Source: Paraescarpia echinospica (taxonomy: Eukaryota > Annelida > Polychaeta > Sabellida > Siboglinidae). From it: DNA of 64,000 bases. Where the stretch lies: contig CM034531.1 in NCBI GenBank assembly GCA_020002185.1, forward strand, positions 70,992,049-71,056,048, written 5' to 3'. Below are positions 41,201 to 53,200 of this stretch, piece after piece. The notes under the pieces are model-generated. The model ran no database searches, was not told where the DNA came from, and saw only the letters and a program-made list of their open reading frames with translations. A program made the translations under genes and the position numbers. The number at the start of each line of letters is the position of its first letter. Positions within the stretch are counted from its first letter, which is position 1.

Positions 41201-44200
41201 TGACCACTTGATATTATTTTAAAAATAATTTTAAAATGATTTTTGAGCAGTCAATAAAACAGCAAATATAATAAATGTAAATAGTTACCTAGAAACTCCA
41301 TCCAAAACACAGAAGATTTCCTCGCTTGTGCCGCCATTGGTTTTTGTCCATTTGCTCTTAAAGGACTTTGCGATTGCACTGTCCGGGCATGGTTGCAGCA
41401 ACAGTTCGGTGAAATGGTCGGTGACAGCTGCTGGGGGGTTTTGCTACGCCACAAAATATGCGAACTTTACCTCAGATTTCGTGGTCGAATCAGGAGTGAC
41501 CGCCCTGGCCTTGAAAAAAGAAGTCATTAGTGCGTGTTGTCGCACTGACTTCAGTTGCCTGGCACGCAATTTTGACTTGATATGTTTGCGAACATCATGT
41601 ACGCCCGACGCCGCGACCTTTACGTCGCGCATACACACTGCACACCAAGCATGATGCTCGCCAAGCTGGACCCATTCTGGCTGGTATATACAGTCGCATA
41701 AGTTTCTAGCGCAGTGGAATGTTTGTGATCAGGTTCCAAGAAATGAGACGTAAGCGTGGCACCTGTGTTTCAGAATATGCCACCAGGGGCGCCGCCACCA
41801 AAACTAGTAATCGTTAAGCCTGCGCCACTATGCCAGGGATGCTGCGGGGAACGAGATGCGAAGCATGGTGCACATGTGCCAACTGTGCGGTCCATGAGTC
41901 GCATTTAGCGTAATAGATATGTTGGTGATGGATAGCGTAGCGACCTCTTGGCAGAAATTCAGGGTCCGTGGCCGACCGCGCTATATCCGAATCAACGTTG
42001 TAAGTTAACGAAGAGTGTTATAACGAGGGTTGAAAAAAAATGAAAATAGTAAAATTACATAAATCTGTGAGCATCGTCTCTCACGGCCGACTGTGAGCCT
42101 GTGTAAATCGCAATAATCCTTGTGACTCCACACCTCTGACTCACACCTGACATGATTGTGAAAGCACAAATGACATTGATTATAATTTATGGTTAATAGT
42201 GTGTATTAACCATGTAATTTATAAGATATTCTTTATTAAAACAACAACCTACACAACCATGTCAACTTCCCTTCACCTTCATATTACAAATTTTGAATGA
42301 AAGAAAATATGATGATAAAAATGCAATGCATTATGATATTCCTCATTGAACACATCCAAGCATGTTGTCTTGGTTTAACTGAAAAAATACAATTTTCAAA
42401 TTTGAATTTCTTGCCTCCTCCAGGGTTTGTGTTCAGTGATGATGAGCCAACTGCCCTTCTGCAGCTTCAGGGTGGACCGTGCGCCGTCATCGTTCCTGTA
42501 CAAGCCTTTCTCCTCAAGAATCTCCTCTTTTTTAACACTCCCGCAGATAAATGGCGACAGGTCTCAGGTATGTTGTTTTGAAAGTGTTGGGGTTTGTTAG
42601 TGATCAGCAGCAACCAACTGACTGACCTAGATAAAGAAATACACAAGTAATGCTCAGACAATAGACAGTGTTGTTAAATCTCTTAAAAAAGATTACCTTT
42701 GCAGACAATTGATTTAGCCCCTTGCGAGACAGGTTTATTGATGTTCAAATTTGTAGTTTGTAACTATTGTATGCGAAGTTGTTTTACTAAAAGAGTGCAT
42801 AATTTGTTTTAAAATCATTGAAGGAATGAGTTTTGATTATGAGATTGGCTAACTTGCGCAAGTGTGAATAAAAAGACTTATCTTATGGTGTACATCTTCT
42901 AACATTCCATTGTTTATTTTTGTGTGATATTCTGGCTGCGAATGTTTTTCTTTGTGACCAAAATGTGCGGCACAGTTGTTCAAGTGAGAACTGTATGTGG
43001 GAAATGTTGATTTAGCAGCTATAATGCTGTACCTTAATAATGTAATGTAAATAAATTCATCATCCTTCTGGTGGCCACAGTCATCTTGCTTATCATTAGT
43101 TATATAAGCATTGACGACGAGGCAAAACTTGATAGAAATTACATCCATACTTTTTATTGTGATGGAAGCAAACAGTGATGTGGTGGATCCATCAGTTGAG
43201 AAGCGACTTTTAAAGGGAGCCAGTCAGTTCCTCTACCTTGAATTAGCGGGCATTTGTGACAGGAAAACTGCTTTAACATGGGAAACTGGGACATCGTTGG
43301 ACATCAAAGGGTATTGCAGTTAACTCAGCGTGACTTGGCTGTATTGCCAATATAACATGTTTTGAAACTGGATGTTTTGTTTACTATTTGAGCAAACTAC
43401 GGGGTCGAACCTTCCAAATTGTGACCATTGTTACGGGCTTACTAAACACAATTAGGCGGGCAATATACCTTCAACATTGTTAGTATAGAATTAAGAACAT
43501 TATATGAATTAATAAACGACAAAACTAGGAAGAGACTGCCTCCTTTATAAATCTGATTCCTGATGATGTTACAGAGAAACAACAACAGATGTTGTTGTGT
43601 CGGGCGCTGGTGGACATCCTCCATGCCCTCGTAAGCACTGAATCCTTCCTGCTAGTGTCACACCACCCTGACACCTACAACGGAGGTGATGACGGCAACG
43701 ACGTCGATCTCGACGATGACTCTGGGGGAGGCACAAGTAGCCCAAAGAAACAGTGTTTCAGCCACGAACAGTTCCATCTTGGTCTCAGGTACATAGTGTT
43801 ATTCATTCAGTAGTTGTTAATAGTTGTTAATTGTCTGTCTTCACCTACCTAGCATACGTGATGAGGGTCATTTCATTGAAACCACATTTGGGTCATAAAT
43901 TAGTAACCTGAAAATGTGTTTCATACGCCATATATCACTAATTGTTGTTACATGGACTTGCACATTTAGACTGGTTATGTTCCCTATTATTATTTTTCGA
44001 TGTTGGTACTAGTGAAAACTTTTGTATCATAAAAACAAAATGACAGAATCTTGATGCTGAACATTGTGTGAAAATGTTCATGTTTGTTTGTCAGATGTGT
44101 AGATCTTATATTTTGATGGCAAAGATGTCACTGGAGAAAATACCAAACTCGAGTAGAGCATGTGCACTCACTTAGTAAAGTCGACTGGTGTAGTTGAGTG

Positions 44201-47200
44201 TGTGTCCTGCAGGTGTCACCGGTGTAACTCGAGGGATGAGTTGTCGAACCAGCTGCAGTCTCTGTTGGAGATGTACCTTGGCCAGTACGGCATTCTCCTG
44301 CTTCTCTACTCCATCGTACTCACCAAGGTCAGTCTACTACACACAGATAACAGATCATGGGTTTGGTTTGGTTACATTAACCCCCGTACACTTTACTTTA
44401 CTTTACAACAATGCAGACAAGGAGGGAGCAACTGGGATAGTTCAGAAGTACAGACATCTAGTGAGGAAGCTAAAGAAGATAAGAGTGGAACAGGTTATTC
44501 TCTCAGGAATTTTGCCAGTAATGGGAGGAAGGGGGGCAACATACAGAAACTGTAAGAGGATGGCAATCAACGCACTAGTTGAGCAGATATGTGAAGAAGA
44601 GGGCGTGGGATTCATAGACTTTGTTGGGAGAGAAGATATGTACATGAGAGATGGCCTCCATCTAAGTGGAAAGGGGGCAACAGTATTCTCAGAGAATCTG
44701 CTGCGATCTGTTGACAGTGGGACAGGTTGCATCTATGGGGGATTTTAACCACGGGCATATACAATGGAAATCTCTACAGAGTATGGGGAGTGAGGTTTTT
44801 AGTTTTAGTTCAAGATACATTCCTTTCTCAACATGTGCTAGAACCAACCAGGGGTGAGAATGTGTTAGACATAGTTTTGTCCTCACAGAATGAATTAGTT
44901 GACAATGTCAAGATATGTGAGCCACTGGGGAGTAGCGATCACAACCAGATACATTTTACCATCAAAGTAAAATCAGAAAGGAATAGTAAAAAGCAGTATA
45001 GGAGAAATTTCCACAAAGGAAGGTATAAGGACATGAGGAAATATTTAGCAAAGATAGACTGGAATAACACTGAAAAATAAGATGGCAACAGAATGCTGGA
45101 ATATATTAAAGAGTGAAATTAAGTGCATAGTCGATAAATTTGTACCCTTCAAAAAACAAGGAAAACGGTCCAAAAAGAAACACTTATCGAAAGAAGCCAT
45201 TAGAAAAATTAAGTATAAACAAATGATGTGGAAGTCATATAGATGTACTGGAAATGATGAAGACTACAACAGTTATAAAGAAGCACTTAACCAAGCTACA
45301 GCTGAAATTAGAAATTCAAAGAGAAGCTATGAACAACAATTAGCTAGTAATATAAAACATGACAGCAAGAGTTTTTATGCGTATGTTCGAAGCAAACAGA
45401 AAGTTCAAGATAAGGTCGGTCCTCTAGAAGATAGTGCTGGAAATATAATATCAGAGGGATTCTTAATGGCAGAAGACCTGAATGAGTACTTTAGTTCAGT
45501 GTTTACCAGGGAAGATATTAGTTCACTGCCAGTACCAGAGGCTAAGTTCAAGGGGGCAGATTCAGACTATTTAGGACAATTAATTGTAACCCCGGAAATG
45601 GTAGCTAAGAAAATAAGGGTTATGAAGGATAATAAATCACCTGGTGTGGATGGTATTCCACCCAAACTACTATTGGAAATTGTAGAACAAATTAGCATAC
45701 CGCTTGCAACAGTTTTCAACTTGTCATTAGAAGAGGGAGTGGTTCCTTTAGAATGGAAAGAAGCAAACATTATACCGTTATTCAAAAAAGGTTCGAGAAA
45801 CAAGTCAGAGAATTATAGATCAGTGAGTTTAACATCAGTGATTTGTAAATTATTAGAAAGACTAATTAAAGATCACATGGTGGATTTTCTTGTTAAACAC
45901 AACTTGATTAACCCATCTCAACATGGTTTTTTTAAAGCGAGGTCATGCTTAACAAATATGTTATGTTTTTTGGAAGACATCACTAAGTGGGTAGATGAGG
46001 GATCACCAGTAGATATCGTCTACTTAGATTTTCAAAAAGCTTTCGACAAAGTACCACATCAAAGATTACTGCTTAAACTAAAGGCCAATGGCATAGGAAA
46101 TGGTATAATAAACTGGATAGAACAATGGCTGATTGACAGAAGACAACGTGTAGTAGTTGATGGGGAGGCTTCAAACTGGAAATCGGTATTGAGTGGGGTA
46201 CCACAGGGATCTATATTATTCTTAATATATATCAATGATTTGGATGATGAAATAACAAGCAAGGTGTTGAAATTTGCGGATGATACAAAAGTGTTTAGAA
46301 GGATTAAAAGTGATGGAGATAGACAGCATTTACAAGATGATCTTGACAGGTTGATCAAATGGTCTGAAAAGTGGCAAATGCTGTTCAATTTTGGGAAATG
46401 TAAATGCCTCCACACAGGACATGGGAACGAAGAGGTAGAATATACAATGGGAGGTACTGTACTAAGTACTACTGTAAAAGAAAAGGACTTAGGGTTAACC
46501 ATTAGTGCTGATATGAAGGTTTCAGAGCAGTGCGGAATTGCAGCTTCAAAGGGAAATCAAATCCTTGGATTAATTAGGCGAAACATAACGTATAAGGAAA
46601 AAGAGCTAATAATACCGCTGTACAAAACAATAGTTAGGCCTCATTTAGAATATTGTATTCAAGCGTGGAGGCCATATCGCAGGAAGGACATAGATATGCT
46701 AGAAAGAGTGCAGAGGAGAGCAACTAAAATGATACCAAAACTGAGGGATCTTAGTTACGAAATACGCCTAAAAAAATGCGGTTTAACAACACTAGAGAAC
46801 AGGAGATTGAGAGGAGATCATATAGAAGTGTTTAAAATATTGAAGGGTTATGAAAATATTGATAGAAATATTTTTTTCTCAGTTAAGAAAGATAGAAGGA
46901 CTAGAGGACATGAACTTACATTGGCAAAGGAGCAGAGTAGATTGGATATAAGAAAGTTTTCATTTTCACAAAGGACTGTAAATGAATGGAATAGATTACC
47001 TGCTGATTGTGTGGGTGCTAGTAGCGTGAATATGTTTAAAAATAAAATCGACACATACCTCAGACGGGTGGGATACACATAGATAAAAAGGTCGGACTCT
47101 CGATAAGCCAAAGGGCTTCCTTGTCCACCTGCCACCTAGAGTTAATTCTCTGGGTGGCAATCTTGTTAAATCTATTTAAACTAAATTCGCAGAGAGGCGA

Positions 47201-50200
47201 AATATAGCATATAAAGAAAAAGAACTACTAATACCGCTGTACAAAACAATAGTTAGGCCTCTTGTAGAATATTGTATACAAGCGTGGAGGCCATACCGCA
47301 AGAAGGACATAGATATGTTAGAAAGAGTACAGAGGAGAGCGACTAAAATGATACCAAAACTGAGGGATCTTAGTTATGAAAAACGCCTAAAAGAATGTGG
47401 TTTAACAACACTTGAGACCAGGAGATTGAGAGGAGATCAGATAGAAGTGTTTAAAATATTGAATGATTATGAAAATATTGATAGAAATATGTTTTTTTCA
47501 GTTAAGAAAGATAGAAAGACTAGAGGACATGAAGTTACATTAGTAAAGGAACAGTGTAGATTAGATGTAAGAAAGTTCTCATTTTCACAAAGGACTGTGA
47601 ATGAATGGAAAAGACTCTGATGATTGTGTGGGTGCTAGTAGTGTGAATATGTTTAAAAATAAAATCGACACATACCTCAGAAGGGCTGGATATATGTAGA
47701 TAAAAGGGTTGGACTCTCGATAAGCCAAAGGGTTTCCTTGTCCACCTGCCACCTAGAGTTAATTCTCTGGATGGCAATCTTGTTAAACTCTAGGATCAGC
47801 AACAATGCAATAATCCCACTTTGTATATACTATTTTGCGTAAGAGACTAAGAGGTTTGTGTGTTTGGTGGTTAAGGTTTTGTATTGATGATCATGTTTTG
47901 GGTCAATTAGGGCTTATAATACTGGGATTATACTTTTTGGGTTAAGGTTTTCTTTTAATGTTAACTCGTGATTTTAGGATTCATTAAAAATATTGTTGAG
48001 GTTTTTCAGTTGGCGTTTCATATGTTTATTAGATTCAATGGGTTTGTTCAGTAGGGTTTGTTCAGTTTTATGCACATACTATTTTTAAGTGTTTCTATAA
48101 TGAAAATGTATACGACTCTTAGGGCATATTCCCCTAAGTATATGACTGTAGGGCATATTCCCCTAAGTATATGACTCTAGGGCATATTCCCCTAAGTATA
48201 TGGCTCTAGGGCATATTCCCCTAAGTATATGACTCTGTAGGCCATATTCCCCTAAGTATATGACTCTTAGGGCATATTCCCCTAAGTATATGACTCTAGG
48301 GCATATTCCCCTAAGTATACGACTCTTAGGGCATATTCCCCTAAGTATATGACTCTAGGCCATATTCCCCTAAATACATGACTCTGTAGGGCATATTCCC
48401 CTAAGTATATGACTCTGTAGGCCATATTCCCCTAAGTATATGACTCTGTAGGGCATATTCCCCTAAGTTAGTGTTGGAATGAACAGGTTTGCCAGGGATT
48501 GGAGGCCAAAGTGATTAGGGCAGTTCTAATGACTGGATACAGTGCTACGTAATGATAATAATAATAAACTTTATTTTAACACTCATTTCCAGAGTGCAAC
48601 TCTGTTCAAGGTTGACAATGTGTATAAAATGTTAAGACTTGCATAATGATCAACACAGCAACAGTAAATGTGAGTAATTATAAAATAGCAATAAATGAGA
48701 AACTTCACAAGACCGTAAGAACTGTGGTTTGTGTGTGGCAGGGTGTGGAGCACATCAAGAATGAGGTGGAGGACTCGAATGAACCCCTCATTGACGGCAT
48801 CCACGGCCACGGCAGGTACAACCCTTCTTTGCCAAGTATCCATGTAAGACATAGTTATCTAGTCGACACAGTTGTACGTGCAGGTGATGCAGCATCCCGA
48901 CTGCGTCTGTGTAGCTCATGTTTTAGTGGGTTAAAGAGAGACTACCGCTGAGTGCAGTGCTGTTTTTATGGGGATCATTTAAAAGTACTCTTGCAATTTT
49001 GTTGTAGATTATTGGCAGGACCCGGTCAAAAATAATTTTACAGTTTGTCTGATGATTTCTATGAAACTAACAAATGTCCACAAACAAGCTGGAGTATTGA
49101 ATTATATTTTGATGGATACTAGATCGCTTTCACTTGCATGAAAATGAATCTGAAAAGTGATGACCTAAAATGGAATTGAGAGACCTTTAATCTAACCAAG
49201 TTTTTTAGACTAGAGACTTACTTTCTAATATAATTACAATTCAATTAATAAACATACATTACATACCATGCATTAGAACATATTTTTCCAGACATGTTTA
49301 TTATTTTAAAAGAAAAAATGAATATTGAAGAGGAAAGTATTCTCTGATTGACCAAGAAACAATGTCACATGGTAATGTGCAGTTGAGTTATGTGTCTTGA
49401 CCCTGACCTAGATATTGACTCACTCTTAGAGCGTTGATGAAAGGTCGGTCACCTGCTTGGATCAGTCTAAATTCCACTGACACAATTGTAGCCACAAACA
49501 CTGTCATTAATCAGTCTCATAAGGCTGGTTTATGACCAATTCTTGCACCACAATAACATGCAACTCTGTGCCAGCCAACCAATTGGACAAGTAATTGCTC
49601 GTGTAAACTAGCCTTGAGATGTTGAGTGTCTGTATTTGCTGTTATTTTTGCAGTCAAAGTTTAATCAACCTCCTCATCACTGGTACAGCTGTGTCGAATG
49701 TTTGGGACAATGACAAGTACATCTCAGGACTCAGTAAGTGCTCTCTCCTTGCTTAAAAATCATGGTCTCGGGAAGATGTGAGTAATATCTCATTCCTCTG
49801 ACATCATAGTAATACATATCTTGGTAGTATGAAGTATATTAAAATTAATAAAATAGTAATAGAAACAGAAGTAGTAGTACTGGATCATCTGTAACAGAAC
49901 ACGAGTTTGATTTCTAGCTAATGTTACCATTGCGTTCGCAGTACGATTTCCAAGTGATTTTATTTGCCACTCTCTTGGGTGCAGCACTTGTTATCTCAAC
50001 TGAGATGTTGTGATCAAACTCAACAACTCTGGTGGAGGTGGTCGTTGTTCATTTGACAGTGAACACTGGTGGTCTTGTATTCTCAAGAAATATTTAGTTA
50101 ATCGATGTATTCCGTGCAGTTTATGTACATATAAGAAGTAAATTAGTTTCTACATGACAGACTATACTCAGCAATTTGATTTTAATGAGCTTGTTTTTTC

Positions 50201-53200
50201 AAATTGTGTTGTTGTTATCATAGTGGGTTTAATAAAGTGCATCTTATGACTCAGAGTTGCAGGGCGTGAGTGGCCAGGCTCAGGTTGGCTTCCTCACACT
50301 ACTCGAGCACATGCGCTACTGCGAGGTAGGCAACGCCAGGCGATATGCATCCTTGGCCAATGATCTTAATTGTGCTTGTGGGAAGCTGTGGTTTGAAGCT
50401 CGTGGTTGTTATTACAGAAATCTTAATTGTTTCCGACAACGATTTCCACTAAGACAAGTACAATATTAGGTCTAAGGACAGATACAGTGTTGATGCCATG
50501 TGATGGTTATTTGTTCTATAGATGTCCAGTTTAATAACATCTATAGCAAAGCTTTTTCGAATAATTTGAGAAATCAACAATCCACGATTATCCACCACGG
50601 TCACATTTAGTTTTAGCAAACAAAATATACAACTAGTCAGATACATCTCATGAAATATTTTTACACATTTATAAATTTGTAAGTCATGTAATTTGACTGA
50701 TGTTCGACATAGCTGAGAACTTTTAGCCTTATACTTTGTGTTCTCTATGATTCTAGCTGTGTATGGGGAACATTCCAGTTGTTGTTTTGCCCCACAGGTG
50801 GGATGGTACCTCAAGAACCCCTGCTACCCAATCTGGGTACTGGGCAGCGAGACTCATCTCACCGTTCTCTTCTCTCAGGTGGGGGCAGCACCAGAAGGGG
50901 CTGAATTTCATTTGTCTGTTTTTGTGCAAAATGATAAATTAAAACGTTTTATTACCAATGAAAACAAACAATCACAGAAGAAAACAGTGTTCGCTGGTAG
51001 CTTGAAAAGACTTCAGAATAATATATGTATTTCCTATTATTTGACCGACCGTGTGTGATATAGCCGCCCCTAAAAGGGCTGATGACATGACGATAACATC
51101 ATTTGTAACCCTATTTAAATCCAAGAACAAAGAAATATTCAGCACCAGTCTCCATGCAAAATACCAAACAGTGTTTTATCATATTTGTCTGAAGACATTG
51201 TGGGCGACATCTTTGCAACCAGAAATTTTGTCAGAAAATATTCAGATCCCATTATATCCTAAAATAAGTAATTCCCCTAATAAAACAAAGAACATCTTTC
51301 TTACCTACCTAAACATTGGAGAGCATAAAACTGGAAACATGTTTTGTTCTGAAAGGCCTAACACATGTCTGTATTTTGTATGCCAGGAGCAGAATCTCGT
51401 GATGTCGGAGACTCCAGAAGCTGCCGCCAGGAGACTCTTCAACACATACGACACGGAAGGTGCCGAGTTTCTCACATTTATTTATAACAGTAAATTATAA
51501 CATCCCCCACATCTGATAACATGTAGGCCTGTAAAATGAGAGTAAAATATACCCCAACAATAAAGATTGTAACATGAAATGGGTAAAATATTTGATCATG
51601 TTAATTTAGATGTGCTCTGAGATTTAAGACTTAATTCTGACTTACTTTTTGTTCCTAGAATCAAAACTAATATTGGAACTAGGGCATTTTCTGTTGCTGC
51701 ACCAACTCTCTGGAATATGCTCCCTCTTAGTGTTAGATCAGTTGAAAATATTAAACAATTTCGCCATCATTTATAAACTGAGGTTTACAACCTTAGCTCC
51801 CTGGCGTATCGATCCATCTGTTGACAACTTTAATATGGCTTATAAATTCTGAGATTGACTAACCCTTTTGTATTGATGTTCCTGTGAGCTTGGTTTAGGA
51901 TTTGGGTGCAAAAGAAGTTACCTTATTGTTATTAATGAATTGGAGCATTTTAAAGTTGTGAAACTTGTAGTGACTTCTGTATGTTCTGTAACGTGTCTAT
52001 CGTGTTCTGCTGACAGGAAGCGGTTTCATATCAGGCGACCTGCTGGGAGATCTGATGGAGTCACTCAGTCTATTCTCAGGTGAAGAATAGTGAGTATCAT
52101 ACAATCTAGAACCCTTGCCCTTGTAGCCGTGTGGTGTTTGTACTGACGGAATAGTCACTTTTCGTGTGAACTCGTCTATACATCCTAAAAATACTGTACA
52201 GTTTCTCAATATAATATAAATATTTGTATTCATGTACATACATATGAAAACTACCCTCGTGGATGGTTTAAACATGCTTTCTGAGATGTTGTAATGGTAT
52301 ATTTTGTTATGGATAGTTTTAATTGTCGTGTGACGTATGAGTGTTTCTTGGTATGCGTGAGAGCATGTAGTCTGTGCTGCCCCCCAGTGTGAAGATCATG
52401 CGAGAGAAGTTGGACCCAGAAGAACTCGGGATCATAACCCTGAATGGGTTCATGGACGAGTTCTTTCCAAGTGAGACTCAGTCGGAGGCCGTCCAATCAT
52501 TCACTGTCTTCCACTACAACAGTCTGCCTAGTTCCGGTCCAGGCCACAAGGTGGGTGCTGTGTTCCCAGGCATGGATGCCTCTCGATCAGACAGATGGAC
52601 GTCTAATTTGTTGATCTATCTGTTTAATAATGGTAAAGATAAGCTGGCGCTGTATCCAGTCTTTAGGAATTGCCTAAGCTTTGAAACAGCAGCAAACAGA
52701 TTCGAAGAGAAGTTGCAGAGGTGTTGTAAAGAACATGTTTGCTGGGGGTGCGGTGTATGTATAGTGTTTTGAATCGTACTGTGGAGTGGATACCGTGCTA
52801 TATATAAGAATTCACCTTTTACACCAGCACAGACACCAGATCCAAGAGAGTAGAATCGTTACAGCACACAAAAACACACAGTTCCTTCCCACAATGCTTA
52901 GCAAACAATTTGCTCTATCCCCTATACCATTGAACTGCAGTGCCAGACAATCTCTTGTACAGCTTGGTAAATGTGAACAACTTCCAACACTAGCAAGTTA
53001 TTTAAAAATACATCTCTGTAATCATCATCATATTATTATTACCGGGCATATCAATGCATGTGAATGCAAACCATTCATTTTAATCAAGGGGACACGCGCT
53101 GCGGGATTTTCGATTTTTGATGATTTTTTGGTGACATTTCGTTTTCAGCGTATTTCACTAATAAAACATCTTAACTTCAACTTCTAAATCATAAATGTTC

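Larger units (their letters stand above)
44400..47165 (+). mobile_element. CR1-like non-LTR retrotransposon in MINDY-3 intron 4
   Basis: It runs from the ORF1 esterase segment (44420-44735: VRKLKKIRVEQVILSGILPV, DGLHLSGKGATVF, the SGNH-type end found in CR1 ORF1) to part of the endonuclease and a nearly complete RT. The 5' end and most of the endonuclease are missing: ORF1 text joins VASMGDFNHGHIQW of the endonuclease C-terminal half. It ends near the GGTGGCAATCTTGTTAAA motif. Confidence 0.8.

Noticed and set aside
48111..48475. Telomeric or CRISPR-like array
   Set aside because: Units contain TTAGGG only once each within a longer unit, spacers are not unique, and there are no cas genes in this animal DNA.
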